Shown here in pieces: positions 7,399 to 15,244 of a DNA stretch of 20,477 bases (position 1 is the first letter of the stretch; each line of letters starts with the position of its first letter). The stretch is from a virus. A program made the position numbers and the translations under genes. Location: IMG/VR virus record IMGVR_UViG_3300027833_000263, positions 1-20,477 of that record. One strand, 5' to 3'. Below the pieces are notes generated by a model. The model saw only the letters and a program-made list of their open reading frames with translations. It was not told the origin of the DNA and did no database searches.

Positions 7399-7839
7399 TT
7401 AAGAAGTTATAGTAACATCTTCATTAATTTTGATTGTGCCATAAATTAAAGTAACGACGGTAGGGTCAGTTAGATTCTGTGGTGGATCTTGATCGTCTTT
7501 CATGACTTTTTGTTCAATATCATACACATAAAGACCCGACGGCATAGTCTCCATCGTTAATGCCGAAAGAGTTAAATCAATAAACCCCGCAGTAACGTCA
7601 TTAGCATCCGCAACCTTTGAAATTGCAAAATCAGCATTGGACGTATTTTCAATAATGTTTGAGTCTGCATCTCCGCTATCAGAATCTCTAACCTCCATTT
7701 TAAATACGTCGGCCACTTTAAAAGAAGCCACTGGTGGGGTTGAGTTATCCGTTAGCGTAAGCCGAAGCGAAAAAGTATCTCCTTTTCTACAGACGATGTC
7801 CACTCGCTGAGACGTATCTAAGTTTATTTGTGTAGCCAT
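7399..7839 (-). CDS. Tail fibre adaptor / baseplate-like protein
   Basis: A 146-residue protein with the layout of small phage adaptor domains: an early strand pair around CRKGDTFSLRLTLTDN (residues ~17-32), a middle with FKVADVFKMEVRDSDSG, then GFIDLTLSALTMETMPSGLYVYDIEQ and a C-terminal TLIYGTIKINEDVTITS. The order R-x-G-D-T-F-x-L-x-L-x-L-x-D ... Y-x-Y-D-I-E ... G-x-I-x-x-x-x-D-V-T matches N-terminal attachment domains of phage baseplate upper proteins and related fibre proteins. It lies directly between the portal gene and the collagen-like fibre gene, with a one-base gap to the portal stop. It is likely to anchor the fibre to the tail or neck. This is a family-level resemblance, not a confirmed homology. 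Confidence 0.65.
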   Translation of the reverse strand: MATQINLDTSQRVDIVCRKGDTFSLRLTLTDNSTPPVASFKVADVFKMEVRDSDSGDADSNIIENTSNADFAISKVADANDVTAGFIDLTLSALTMETMPSGLYVYDIEQKVMKDDQDPPQNLTDPTVVTLIYGTIKINEDVTITS

Positions 7840-7840
7840 G

Positions 7841-10291
7841 TTATAGTCCTCCTAATAGTTGTGAATCCATACCTGTAGGTTGTGAGTCCGTATCTGTAAG
7901 CTCGCCTCTTTTTTCTTGTCTCTGAGAAAGCAACTTACTCTGCTCAACCGCCTGCTTTTTTACTCGATCATCCTTACGATCTTCTTTTAACACCTCAAGC
8001 TTCTGCTTAAAGTTCTCGTCGTCTTCTTTAAATCCAAGAGTAGCCTGAGCTTTAATCATTTCAATCTCTTTTCTGAATTCATGCTTAACGCTCTCTAGCT
8101 GCGCCTCTAACTGAGCCCTGAGCTGCATTTCCTGAGTAGCAATCTGAGCCTCCATTTGCATTTCCTGCATCTTACCTTGAGACGCAGCCTGAGCAGAAGC
8201 TTGCTGGATCTGAGCTTGTTGCTGAGAGTTCTGCATAGCGATCTGCTGATTCATAGCGATACGCTTCTTTCGGCGGACCACTAACAGCCTCTCCGCTTGG
8301 TTAACATCTTTAAGCTGTCTCACAGCCATAGCGTCTTCTAAATCAAGCTCTTTTTGAGATAGAGAAATCTGGATGTTTTGCTCCAAATATTGCTTCTCAG
8401 TCTCCTCCATTTCCTTCACTACGTTAACGCCAAAGTTGTACATAGACAGATTTCGGAAAGAAGAAAGAACTCGCATGTTCTCTTTACCGATAGCGTTCTC
8501 GTAAATGCGATAAAGGATTGACTCTGGGTGAATTACCTGCAAACACTTAACTACATCCTGGCACACCTTCTTGTATAGAACCATAGAAGAGTTAGTGATA
8601 TCGTATATAGCGTTGTTACCAGCGGCCAAAGCTTGCTGACGAACCCCTACAAGCGCATCCCCTTTAGGAGAAGAGGCGTCCATAACTTCGTTAATCCCTG
8701 TAGCATCGCGGATCATACGCAAGTAATGGTTGTACAAGCCTATAAGCTCGTTTACATTTCTAATACTGTTGCCTATCTCGCGGATAGGTGGGTTCTGAAA
8801 ACCTCCCTCTGGGTTTTTACTTCTGTAATAGAACACACCTGTCTGCTCGTAGATGTCATGTAACTCCAGCGGCTGAAGTTCGCCACCTTTTCCTAACTGG
8901 ACATTCTCCAATCCTTCGATATCAATGACAATCCCGTCAGGCTTAGCCTTCGCAACCGATTGCTGCAATTTCAAGTGAGCTAACTGAATCTGATCCGCAA
9001 ATCCGATGCAGCTATCTACCATAGACTTAGGCATCATCTTAAGCATATTCGTAGCGCAAGCAGAATAAGAAAGGGTAGCCTTGGAAATATCGTGGACGTT
9101 CTTAGGTATGTTAACCTCTTTACCGTAGTTAAATAAGAAATCAGTACCAAGAACGTAACAACCGCCATAGATGACCGCGTTCTCAAGCTTCTCTACAGAC
9201 CGCTCATATACAGAGTTTAAAGGAGCTTTGTAGTTATCTCCTTTCATATAAAACCCTTGGTTGCCGTATTTGCTTTCTTTCTCTTCGAAATAGATACAGT
9301 CAACAGCAGTAAATTCAAAATCAAGAACCTCGATCATGTATTCGTCAAACCCGTAGTTCGACGCATTATTGTAAGCGTCGTAAGAAGATTGGTTTAGCTT
9401 AGAAGCATCATAACCGTATTTCTTCTGAGCTTGCTTAGCAATTTCTTTATATTCTTCGTCCGTAAACTGATCAGAAGCAATCCGACGAAGTTCCTGGATA
9501 GGCATTCTTCTTACATGACCAGCGTATACCAAGTCAGAAAAACTAGGGTCTTCTGTGTAGCTATGTATAAAGTTCGCTGGGTCTACGTAGTCGGTCTTAA
9601 TTCCGTAAGAGGGATCATTAGATCTTTTAATAACCGCCATGCCTATCGTAGCCATATCGTTGACGGATCTGCGATAAATAGTATCGTTAAAATCATTCCA
9701 AGACAGCGTCATGTTTGTAGCTATCTGCGCTGCAATCTCAGAAGAAGACTTGATGTTATTCTCAAGAAAAATTTCGGCCTCTTCTAATGTCTCTGGGACA
9801 GAATCAAGATCGCCCGCTACATCAACCCCCGTTTTTTGCTTAATTTGACGAAGGGTTTCTTTTTGTTGAATCAACATCTCTGTCTTTCGTCTCTCGGCGT
9901 CTTTTTCAGAAGAAGAGAGAGGGTCAATAGCCTCTAAGTTAGGATACGGAGACAGCGATAAAATCTTGTTTACTACAATGCGAACAAATTTTGGCAGGAT
10001 TGGAACAGGAGTAAAATCAAGGTTAAGCATACTTCCGTCCCCGTTATTAGGGTCTAGCGTATTAAGTAGCTGTTTGTAAATCTTAGTGTCCTGGGTTCCG
10101 TTAGCGTAGTCTCTATTTCGCGCAAAAACCTTAGATCTTTTATTATATAACCCTCCTTCTTGGTCTACGTTCCCCCACTGCTTGTATATAGCTTTCGCAT
10201 AGCTAAGGCCATACTCCTTTCCTTCTTTCACCTGTGCTGATGCGAGCGGGTCGGGGAATCCAGAAGCACTTTTACCTTTATCGTTGTACAT
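7841..10291 (-). CDS. Portal protein
   Basis: An 816-residue protein right after the large terminase gene, the usual position of the portal, the dodecameric ring through which DNA enters the capsid. Portal-like features include the N-terminal region with LPKFVRIVVNKILSLSPYPN (about 98-117), the segment DTIYRRSVNDMATIGMAVIK (about 205-224) with following strands (YVDPANFIHSYTEDP), and a central helix-rich stem region (NELIGLYNHYLRMIRDATGI). A conserved-looking G-V-R-Q-Q-A-L-A-A-G-N-N-A follows. The last ~180 residues are a long coiled coil rich in Gln, Lys and Glu (QQQAQIQQASAQAAS and following), consistent with an extended portal C-terminal barrel or an internal tail. It is at the long end of portal sizes, as in crAss-like and some marine Bacteroidetes phages. 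A promoter box lies 30 bases upstream of its ATG. Confidence 0.88.
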   Translation of the reverse strand: MYNDKGKSASGFPDPLASAQVKEGKEYGLSYAKAIYKQWGNVDQEGGLYNKRSKVFARNRDYANGTQDTKIYKQLLNTLDPNNGDGSMLNLDFTPVPILPKFVRIVVNKILSLSPYPNLEAIDPLSSSEKDAERRKTEMLIQQKETLRQIKQKTGVDVAGDLDSVPETLEEAEIFLENNIKSSSEIAAQIATNMTLSWNDFNDTIYRRSVNDMATIGMAVIKRSNDPSYGIKTDYVDPANFIHSYTEDPSFSDLVYAGHVRRMPIQELRRIASDQFTDEEYKEIAKQAQKKYGYDASKLNQSSYDAYNNASNYGFDEYMIEVLDFEFTAVDCIYFEEKESKYGNQGFYMKGDNYKAPLNSVYERSVEKLENAVIYGGCYVLGTDFLFNYGKEVNIPKNVHDISKATLSYSACATNMLKMMPKSMVDSCIGFADQIQLAHLKLQQSVAKAKPDGIVIDIEGLENVQLGKGGELQPLELHDIYEQTGVFYYRSKNPEGGFQNPPIREIGNSIRNVNELIGLYNHYLRMIRDATGINEVMDASSPKGDALVGVRQQALAAGNNAIYDITNSSMVLYKKVCQDVVKCLQVIHPESILYRIYENAIGKENMRVLSSFRNLSMYNFGVNVVKEMEETEKQYLEQNIQISLSQKELDLEDAMAVRQLKDVNQAERLLVVRRKKRIAMNQQIAMQNSQQQAQIQQASAQAASQGKMQEMQMEAQIATQEMQLRAQLEAQLESVKHEFRKEIEMIKAQATLGFKEDDENFKQKLEVLKEDRKDDRVKKQAVEQSKLLSQRQEKRGELTDTDSQPTGMDSQLLGGL

Positions 10292-10321
10292 TTACCGTTA
10301 GTGTTGCGAGATTAGCTCTTG

Positions 10322-10329
10322 CAAATATA
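10322..10329 (-). promoter_or_regulatory. Late promoter upstream of the portal gene, -7 box TATATTTG
   Basis: Minus-strand TATATTTGCAA in the 44-base gap between the large terminase and portal genes, 30 bases before the portal ATG. It would give the structural genes higher expression than the packaging ATPase. Confidence 0.72.
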
Positions 10330-10335
10330 GTAAAA

Positions 10336-12462
10336 CTACAAGTGCCAGGTTTTCGGCTTAAAAGTCCTAAAGAACTGCTTCTCATTAAAATCAGCCTTAG
10401 GCTTTTCTTTCTTTGTTTTCTGAGCGCCAAGTAGCGCCAGTCCAGAGCTGATAGTCAAGTCAAACTTAGTCCTCTTGTCTATTTTGTACCCAATCCAATC
10501 TTCTAAGGTCTTGTTAAAGTACATGTTACCAAACTCAGCGGATTCTGGCTTTATACCTACGTGATCATGAATATAAGCCTCGATAGCCTGAGCGTGAGAC
10601 TGGATAACATCCTGAGAGTTAGACGGAATCCCTTTAGTCCTAACGTTTACAGAAGAGTTACCAGTTTTAAGGTGGTCTGGCCTATCCATGAGATAGCCGT
10701 CATATCCTCTAGCTTCAAAGTACCTGACGATACCATATTTGTTGTTCTCTACCAGTAAAGGATACCCATAAAAGAAAGAACACATAAGGACGTCTTCATA
10801 GAATATACTGGCTAGATCTGGACGAGAAGCATACTCCACTACAAACATATTCGCAGGGACATCCATGTTAAACTTGTTGTACATATGGAGAGCTCCTTTA
10901 GATCCTCTACCATCCACTGTAGCGTCTAAGTCATACGAGTCAACACCGCCTACACCGATGTGTTTGTTAGGGGCTGTCTTCTTTCCTCTTTCCTCAGCTT
11001 TGTTGTTCCTAAGATGATCAGGCGGCATCCAGGCAACTCGGAATCTTCCGTTTGGATCTGGAGAGAACACTACTTCTTCGTCTTTCTTTCGCCATACAAA
11101 ATTACCCTGTACGACTGGATTGGGGTATAGGTCGTCATTGAACTCTATCTGCTGATAGATCTTACCTATATTAAATAAACTTCCTTCTATGCTGTCTCTA
11201 AATGCCTCGTCTGTAGTGAAAGGGAACTGCCTAATAACCTCATTGAGTTCCGAGGGGTCATCTTTAAAGGATTTCCTATCGTTCTTTAAGTAAGTCTTAC
11301 TCCCCTGGTCAATCATTTCCCCGTCAATCCCTTCTACAGGTTTTTCTGGATCTTCTATAACCGCATTACCGTACTTATCGAAAAACCCTTCTAACGCCTC
11401 ATAAGCTGGTATAAAAATCCTATACATCCCAGAGCGCGTCCGTCCGTTGTCGTTTCTCTGAGACGGATCTGAGTCCTCCCATAAGTCTTTGTATTCGTCC
11501 CCTCCTTTACTCATTGGGTTTACGGTACTGCCCACCAGGGCTTTACCTACGATACGTTTACCTACAATTAAACAAGTCCTCTCTACGCGCCACGCCTCAC
11601 GGATATCGGTAGGCTTCTCCCACTTACCAGCCTCATCGAGGTATAACATATGTAGCTTCTCCCCGTCATAAGCATTGTTTGTGGTGTTCTTCCAGTTAAT
11701 ACTGCTGTTCAGGGCGTCTCCTTTATAAGACGTTTTATTATTTTTGGTGATACGCTTAGAAGGTTCTCTAAAAGCAAGCTCCATACGTGGGTTTGTAGTA
11801 CCGTCCTGGATAGGTTTAAAGAAGAACGGGTAGCCTCTAAAAATAGAGACCACTTTCTTCATGAAGATGTTTTCCTGAGCGTCCTTACCAGTTTTCGACT
11901 GAATGCCAAGAAGTTTCTCTTTAACCTGACTAGCCTCGTCAACAAGTACAGCACTACAGACATTAGTGTACCCAGAACGGCGACACTTAGTATAAAGCTG
12001 ACCGAAACAACGAGTATCAGCTTCACACGCAGCCATGTGGACATAGATTTCTCTTTGGAATTGTAAGAATTGAGGATATCCGACATCGATTTTAGACCAT
12101 TGTAGAAACATATAGTGCCGCCCTGTAATATACGTAGGGATGCCATTATTGTAAAACCAAACACCGTCACGGCGACGCTGAAACTCTTGTTCGATGTAAG
12201 CAGAAAACTTCTTGCGGAACTCACTCGGTTTTTCGTGCCACTCATCCATACTTCGAACCCTTTGCATTTCCTCAGGCATTGGTATCCTTTGCCACAACTG
12301 CATGTGCTTTGGCCGATCATGGAAGAGAATCTTCGATCGGGGTGGTTTCTTTGGAAGGATAACGAGAAGCCCATGTAATTCGACAGCCTCTCCCTCTGTA
12401 CCGTTAGGGTCGATCTTAATCCCTTGATCTTCATAACCTTCTATGTCTATAAGGATGGACAT
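10336..12462 (-). CDS. terL: Large terminase subunit (packaging ATPase-nuclease)
   Basis: A 708-residue DNA-packaging motor. The N-terminal ATPase domain has a P-loop KCRRSGYT at 159-166. Its lysine is at the front instead of before the Ser/Thr, the same arrangement as the deviant Walker A of lambda gpA (KSARVGYS). Walker B is MLYLDEAGK at 272-280, with the catalytic glutamate next to the aspartate. A coupling-motif candidate is GSTVNP at 311-316. The nuclease domain appears to start at HIGVGGVDSYDLD (501-513), with D508 as a first metal ligand. E572 (LLVENN) and D668 (KFDLTIS) are candidates for the others. The upstream segment GIPTYITGRHYMFLQW (108-122) is common in large terminases of crAss-like and marine Bacteroidetes phages. 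The ATG overlaps the stop of the zinc-ribbon gene by one base. It is followed by the portal gene. Confidence 0.93.
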   Translation of the reverse strand: MSILIDIEGYEDQGIKIDPNGTEGEAVELHGLLVILPKKPPRSKILFHDRPKHMQLWQRIPMPEEMQRVRSMDEWHEKPSEFRKKFSAYIEQEFQRRRDGVWFYNNGIPTYITGRHYMFLQWSKIDVGYPQFLQFQREIYVHMAACEADTRCFGQLYTKCRRSGYTNVCSAVLVDEASQVKEKLLGIQSKTGKDAQENIFMKKVVSIFRGYPFFFKPIQDGTTNPRMELAFREPSKRITKNNKTSYKGDALNSSINWKNTTNNAYDGEKLHMLYLDEAGKWEKPTDIREAWRVERTCLIVGKRIVGKALVGSTVNPMSKGGDEYKDLWEDSDPSQRNDNGRTRSGMYRIFIPAYEALEGFFDKYGNAVIEDPEKPVEGIDGEMIDQGSKTYLKNDRKSFKDDPSELNEVIRQFPFTTDEAFRDSIEGSLFNIGKIYQQIEFNDDLYPNPVVQGNFVWRKKDEEVVFSPDPNGRFRVAWMPPDHLRNNKAEERGKKTAPNKHIGVGGVDSYDLDATVDGRGSKGALHMYNKFNMDVPANMFVVEYASRPDLASIFYEDVLMCSFFYGYPLLVENNKYGIVRYFEARGYDGYLMDRPDHLKTGNSSVNVRTKGIPSNSQDVIQSHAQAIEAYIHDHVGIKPESAEFGNMYFNKTLEDWIGYKIDKRTKFDLTISSGLALLGAQKTKKEKPKADFNEKQFFRTFKPKTWHL

Positions 12463-12650
12463 TAATAGCTACTGCCTAATTTATTCATACGCCCCAAACT
12501 AGGGACGCCCGTCTTAGGGTTGGTAAGCTTCATCTGGGATCCGCATTCGCAAGCCCCCTCGACGTAATAAGCTTTATCGTCCTTTACTCGCATAGTAAGG
12601 CTCTTCTCGTACTTCTCTTTTCCGCAATCGGGACAGTATAAGTCTGGCAT
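12462..12650 (-). CDS. Small zinc-ribbon protein
   Basis: A 62-residue protein with CPDC at residues 6-9 and CECG at 34-37. The four cysteines 6, 9, 34 and 36 are placed for a single zinc ribbon, although the second pair is C-x-C and not C-x-x-C. Between them are charged strands (KYEKSLTMRVKDDKAYYVEG). The C-terminal tail (NPKTGVPSLGRMNKLGSS) is basic and flexible. It precedes the large terminase and its stop overlaps the terminase ATG, so the two are translationally coupled. Such mini zinc proteins often bind nucleic acid or regulate transcription; involvement in packaging is possible, but its function is unknown. Confidence 0.78.
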   Translation of the reverse strand: MPDLYCPDCGKEKYEKSLTMRVKDDKAYYVEGACECGSQMKLTNPKTGVPSLGRMNKLGSSY

Positions 12651-12668
12651 AATTCTAAATTTAATTTG

Positions 12669-12876
<208 letters not shown>

Positions 12877-13091
12877 TTTCTTTTAGTTCTTTTACCATCT
12901 GTTCTAGTTTTTGGCGCTCCACCAAAAGCTCTTTACAATCAATGGCCGTTTGCTTTATGGATTGGAGCTCGGCCTTACGAGCGCTTCCTCCAGCCTCTGG
13001 ATCGACAGGCTTCTTAACCTCCTCGATCATATTATTGATTGCGACCTCCATACTTGCCATGAGGCGCTGAGAGGCATCTATTGTGGTGAAT

Positions 13092-13676
13092 TTAGACTTC
13101 GACATACATCAGATCTTCTGCGCGAGTTCTATAATACTCTTTACCGTCGATGTTAACGCGGTAATCCATGTTCTTACGAAACCCTACTATATCGCCTACT
13201 TTAGCTCCTATCTCCTCAATCCAAGGAGCCTCAAACGCGACACGACCCTTTGTGACAGGGACCTCTGAGAATTTAACCACCTCGATAGTGTCCGACTCTT
13301 GAACTTTCTCTTCTTCGACTGGCTCAAGAAGGCTCCAACCCGCAAGAGGGTGTATATCCCCAGTATGCTGATCTTTATAAGCAATAGCCTGATTATTAAT
13401 AGTATGCTCTGGATCAAAGCGAACAGTATAGTGATTAGGCTCTCCAGTAAGTACCTGGCCTTCGTTAAGCACCACGAGATGATGGAAGTAAAGCGTGTCC
13501 CCAACCTCAACCCCTGTATCGTGTTTAAAAGGCGCCGCCACAACGGGGCCTTCTTGGATTCTGTTTTCAAATTCATTAAATTTAGTATCTATAAAAAGCT
13601 CTAACCCTCCAGGGGTCGTCATCGTATCCTCAAGCTGTTTATCTAGCTTGACGATAAATAAGTCGAATGTTCTCAT
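13092..13676 (-). CDS. GroES-like co-chaperonin (phage-encoded, about one and a half GroES domains)
   Basis: A 194-residue protein. Residues 5-70 follow the GroES fold: a first strand DLFIVKLDKQ, a mobile-loop-like segment (16-33) containing GGLEL where GroES has GGIVL, a strand pair around EGPVVAAPF and the V-G-D turn at 58-60 (VEVGDTLYFHH). Residues 71-120 complete this domain, ending GWSLLEPV. After an acidic linker (121-137) a second GroES-like half follows: TKGRVAFEAP, KVGDIVGFRKNMDYRVNIDG and EDLMYVEV, matching the C-terminal half of GroES but with no second mobile loop. Phage co-chaperonins (T4 gp31, RB49 CocO) replace host GroES with GroEL to fold capsid proteins. ATG 13674-13676 is preferred over an in-frame TTG two codons earlier. 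It overlaps the next gene by 14 bases. Confidence 0.75.
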   Translation of the reverse strand: MRTFDLFIVKLDKQLEDTMTTPGGLELFIDTKFNEFENRIQEGPVVAAPFKHDTGVEVGDTLYFHHLVVLNEGQVLTGEPNHYTVRFDPEHTINNQAIAYKDQHTGDIHPLAGWSLLEPVEEEKVQESDTIEVVKFSEVPVTKGRVAFEAPWIEEIGAKVGDIVGFRKNMDYRVNIDGKEYYRTRAEDLMYVEV

Positions 13677-13679
13677 CAA

Positions 13680-13916
13680 TTAAAAATTCAGATCAAACTC
13701 TAACATACAGGGCATCTCATCGATTGCTTTCCAAAGGACTGTCCCTTCTTCGTTCTCAATGTACACCAAGTATCGCTTCTTTCCAAATTTAACGAGTGTT
13801 CTTTCGTCTTCTAAAATAGCAGAGACTTTTCCATCTCCCGCTCGCATGCCTGTATAGTAAGCCATGCCGTTTTTAGGGTCCTTCCCTACGATTATTTTTC
13901 TAATAAGCCCTTCCAT
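13680..13916 (-). CDS. Conserved phage protein of unknown function (78 aa)
   Basis: A 78-residue, probably all-beta protein: LIRKIIVGKDPKNGMAYYTG, then KVSAILEDERTLVKFGKKRY and LVYIENEEGTVLWKAIDEMP. The motif I-I-V-G-K-D-x-K-N-x-M-A-Y-Y-x-G is one I associate with small proteins near the packaging genes of marine phages; no function is known to me. The stop codon is three bases before the co-chaperonin ATG and the start follows the acidic gene by five bases, so it belongs to the same transcript. There is no signal peptide or membrane segment. Confidence 0.72.
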   Translation of the reverse strand: MEGLIRKIIVGKDPKNGMAYYTGMRAGDGKVSAILEDERTLVKFGKKRYLVYIENEEGTVLWKAIDEMPCMLEFDLNF

Positions 13917-13921
13917 TGTAT

Positions 13922-14221
13922 TTAGTTTAGTGAAATACCTAAGTCTCCGAGAAGCCCATCGAGGGAATCTTCATCGGGCTGGTACATTGCGTCCATCAAT
14001 TCTTTAATTACTTCTAGCTCATCCCTACTGTCTAGGTGAAAGCTATACATCGTTTTTACTTGAGCCATGTCATCTTCTGAGTCCATGTCGTCTTCATCAA
14101 AAAGACCTATAACTACAGAGGCGAGAAGGCGATCTTTAACTTCGAACTCTTCTATGAGCTCCTCCATCTTTTTTACCAAATGGTACATTTCCGCTAGGAA
14201 CTGTGTGTCTTTGCCTTCCAT
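13922..14221 (-). CDS. Acidic helical protein of unknown function (99 aa)
   Basis: A 99-residue, strongly acidic and mostly helical protein. It has an N-terminal coiled-coil-like segment (FLAEMYHLVKKMEELIEEF), an acidic loop (LFDEDDMDSEDDMAQ) and a C-terminal part ending DEDSLDGLLGDLGISLN. The acidic, Met-rich character would suit a protein that mimics DNA or binds a basic partner, but no family is recognised. It is the first gene of the pre-packaging operon, starting 20 bases after a TATATTTG box whose region also carries an opposing promoter. Confidence 0.7.
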   Translation of the reverse strand: MEGKDTQFLAEMYHLVKKMEELIEEFEVKDRLLASVVIGLFDEDDMDSEDDMAQVKTMYSFHLDSRDELEVIKELMDAMYQPDEDSLDGLLGDLGISLN

Positions 14222-14225
14222 GATA

Positions 14226-14233
14226 TAACTTTG
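14226..14233 (+). promoter_or_regulatory. Plus-strand -7 box TAACTTTG
   Basis: TAACTTTG fits TAnnTTTG and lies 27 bases before the ATG of the winged-helix gene. It is only eight bases from the oppositely directed late box at 14242-14249, so the two promoters face each other and their start sites would overlap. Confidence 0.5.
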
Positions 14234-14241
14234 TTGTATTC

Positions 14242-14249
14242 CAAATATA
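14242..14249 (-). promoter_or_regulatory. Late promoter -7 box TATATTTG for the pre-packaging operon
   Basis: Minus-strand TATATTTG (followed by GA where the other boxes have CA), 20 bases upstream of the 99-aa gene at 14221. It lies inside the leader of the plus-strand winged-helix gene. Confidence 0.68.
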
Positions 14250-14260
14250 CAACTTTAATT

Positions 14261-14677
14261 ATGCCAAAGTCTGAAGTAAAGAAGTCAAAATTATTTAGAG
14301 AGTCGTCAAAACTTGCTGACAAGTACGTAAAGCACAACTACCTAAAGAATATCAGGAACGTCAAGACTGAGTTTATCTTAAAAAGTAAGATACCTGGGAA
14401 CTGGTTGGACTTTATGCTATGGACATATGACTTAGAATTCTTTACTATATGGTACGCGGCGGACGAGTACGGAATGTATAAAGACAACCTAGCGGACAGA
14501 CTTATATACCCTATGCTAAAAGAAGGTTATTTATACAAGCACTTCGATAAGCTCACCCCTTCTCAGACAAGGGAAGATCACTTGTTTCGTGATGAGACAA
14601 AATACAACTACCGTGTAAGATATGCACTATCGCAGAAAGGCAGAATGGCGGTACAGCGTTTTTACAACGCACTTTAA
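14261..14677 (+). CDS. Winged-helix (MarR-like) DNA-binding protein, plus-strand island
   Basis: ATG at 14261 gives 138 residues; an upstream TTG at 14231 is rejected because it lies inside the promoter. The basic N-terminus (MPKSEVKKSKLFRESSKL) is followed by a core with the spacing of a winged helix: FMLWTYDLEFFTIWYAADEY, then a recognition-helix candidate DNLADRLIYPMLKEGYLYKH, then a wing and helix NYRVRYALSQKGRMAVQRFY. Y-x-L-S-x-K-G-x-x-x-V near the end is typical of MarR/PadR-type proteins. It is the only likely regulator in the window. It is transcribed against the late operon, its promoter opposes the late promoter, and its stop overlaps the end of the M15 peptidase gene by four bases. 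A switch role for late transcription is plausible. Confidence 0.65.
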   Translation: MPKSEVKKSKLFRESSKLADKYVKHNYLKNIRNVKTEFILKSKIPGNWLDFMLWTYDLEFFTIWYAADEYGMYKDNLADRLIYPMLKEGYLYKHFDKLTPSQTREDHLFRDETKYNYRVRYALSQKGRMAVQRFYNAL

Positions 14678-15156
14678 ATAACCTTATAGTGAATCCCTTT
14701 AGAGTCTCTGTAGGCTCTCTTCACTTGTTTTCTGTTAGCTGGCTGGTTCGGAGCGTAAGCCCCCTCGTTTTTGTATGACACATGAACCCAGTCTGGAGAG
14801 TCGTCATCGCCGAACTCCCAGATCAGCTGATCGAATATAAGGTTCTCTTTAATGAATCTAAACAACTCTCTATTGGTTACCTTACCGTATACATCGGCAT
14901 CGATATCCAAAGCCTGCCCTGATTTATGCTGAGAGTACTTACTCCCTCCTATAGCCTTATTTAATTCTTTACATCTAAACCCAGATGATATATATAAAGG
15001 AACTCCGAAGTGATCTCTTAAGGGTTGGAACACTTCTTCAGCAATAGCTCTAAGGTTCTTAATGTCGAATTCTTCAGGGCTGTTATCTATCCCCAGGCGG
15101 TTTGCCGTATTTGATTTCGTTACTTCCTTTAGGGTGAGGTTTTTGCTTAGCTTCAT
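14674..15156 (-). CDS. M15-family zinc D,D-carboxypeptidase-like peptidase
   Basis: This 160-residue protein matches the peptidase M15A domain throughout: an N-terminal LTLKEVTKSNTANRLGIDN, FQPLRDHFGVPLYISSGFRC (about 43-62), the zinc motif SQHKSGQALDID (75-86) and DWVHVSY (122-128). H77, D84 and H125 are the expected zinc ligands, and E114 in LIWEFG or D122 may act in catalysis. Such enzymes cut peptide cross-links in peptidoglycan, as endolysins or as virion enzymes that open the cell wall. It has no signal peptide. Together with the GH19-like enzyme at 16.7-17.5 kb this gives the phage both a glycan- and a peptide-cutting activity. Its 3' end overlaps that of the convergent plus-strand gene by four bases. 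Confidence 0.9.
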   Translation of the reverse strand: MKLSKNLTLKEVTKSNTANRLGIDNSPEEFDIKNLRAIAEEVFQPLRDHFGVPLYISSGFRCKELNKAIGGSKYSQHKSGQALDIDADVYGKVTNRELFRFIKENLIFDQLIWEFGDDDSPDWVHVSYKNEGAYAPNQPANRKQVKRAYRDSKGIHYKVI

Positions 15157-15229
15157 TGAATTTATTTTTTTCTGCTACCCAAGCTGGGTTGATTCTCTTG
15201 ATCGACGGGTTGAAATAATACTTTTTCAA
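15083..15229 (-). CDS. Possible small overlapping ORF with TTG start (doubtful)
   Basis: A frame reading KKYYFNPSIKRINPAWVAEK and KQKPHPKGSNEIKYGKPPGDR runs from a TTG at 15227-15229 to TAA at 15083-15085. It overlaps the start of the M15 gene by 74 bases in another frame. The same frame is open another ~45 bases upstream (FFLIRDPDQLTNRRL) but has no ATG. The composition is protein-like, so it may be a remnant of a gene that lost its start, or chance. Confidence 0.2.
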   Translation of the reverse strand: MKKYYFNPSIKRINPAWVAEKNKFNEAKQKPHPKGSNEIKYGKPPGDR

Positions 15230-15244
15230 TCTACGATTGGTTAA

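Noticed and set aside
13677-13679. TTG start for the co-chaperonin
   Set aside because: The adjacent ATG at 13674-13676 is the normal choice and keeps the first GroES-like strand complete.
14231-14260. TTG start ten codons upstream of the winged-helix gene
   Set aside because: It overlaps the -7 box and would precede the expected transcription start; ATG 14261 is better placed.
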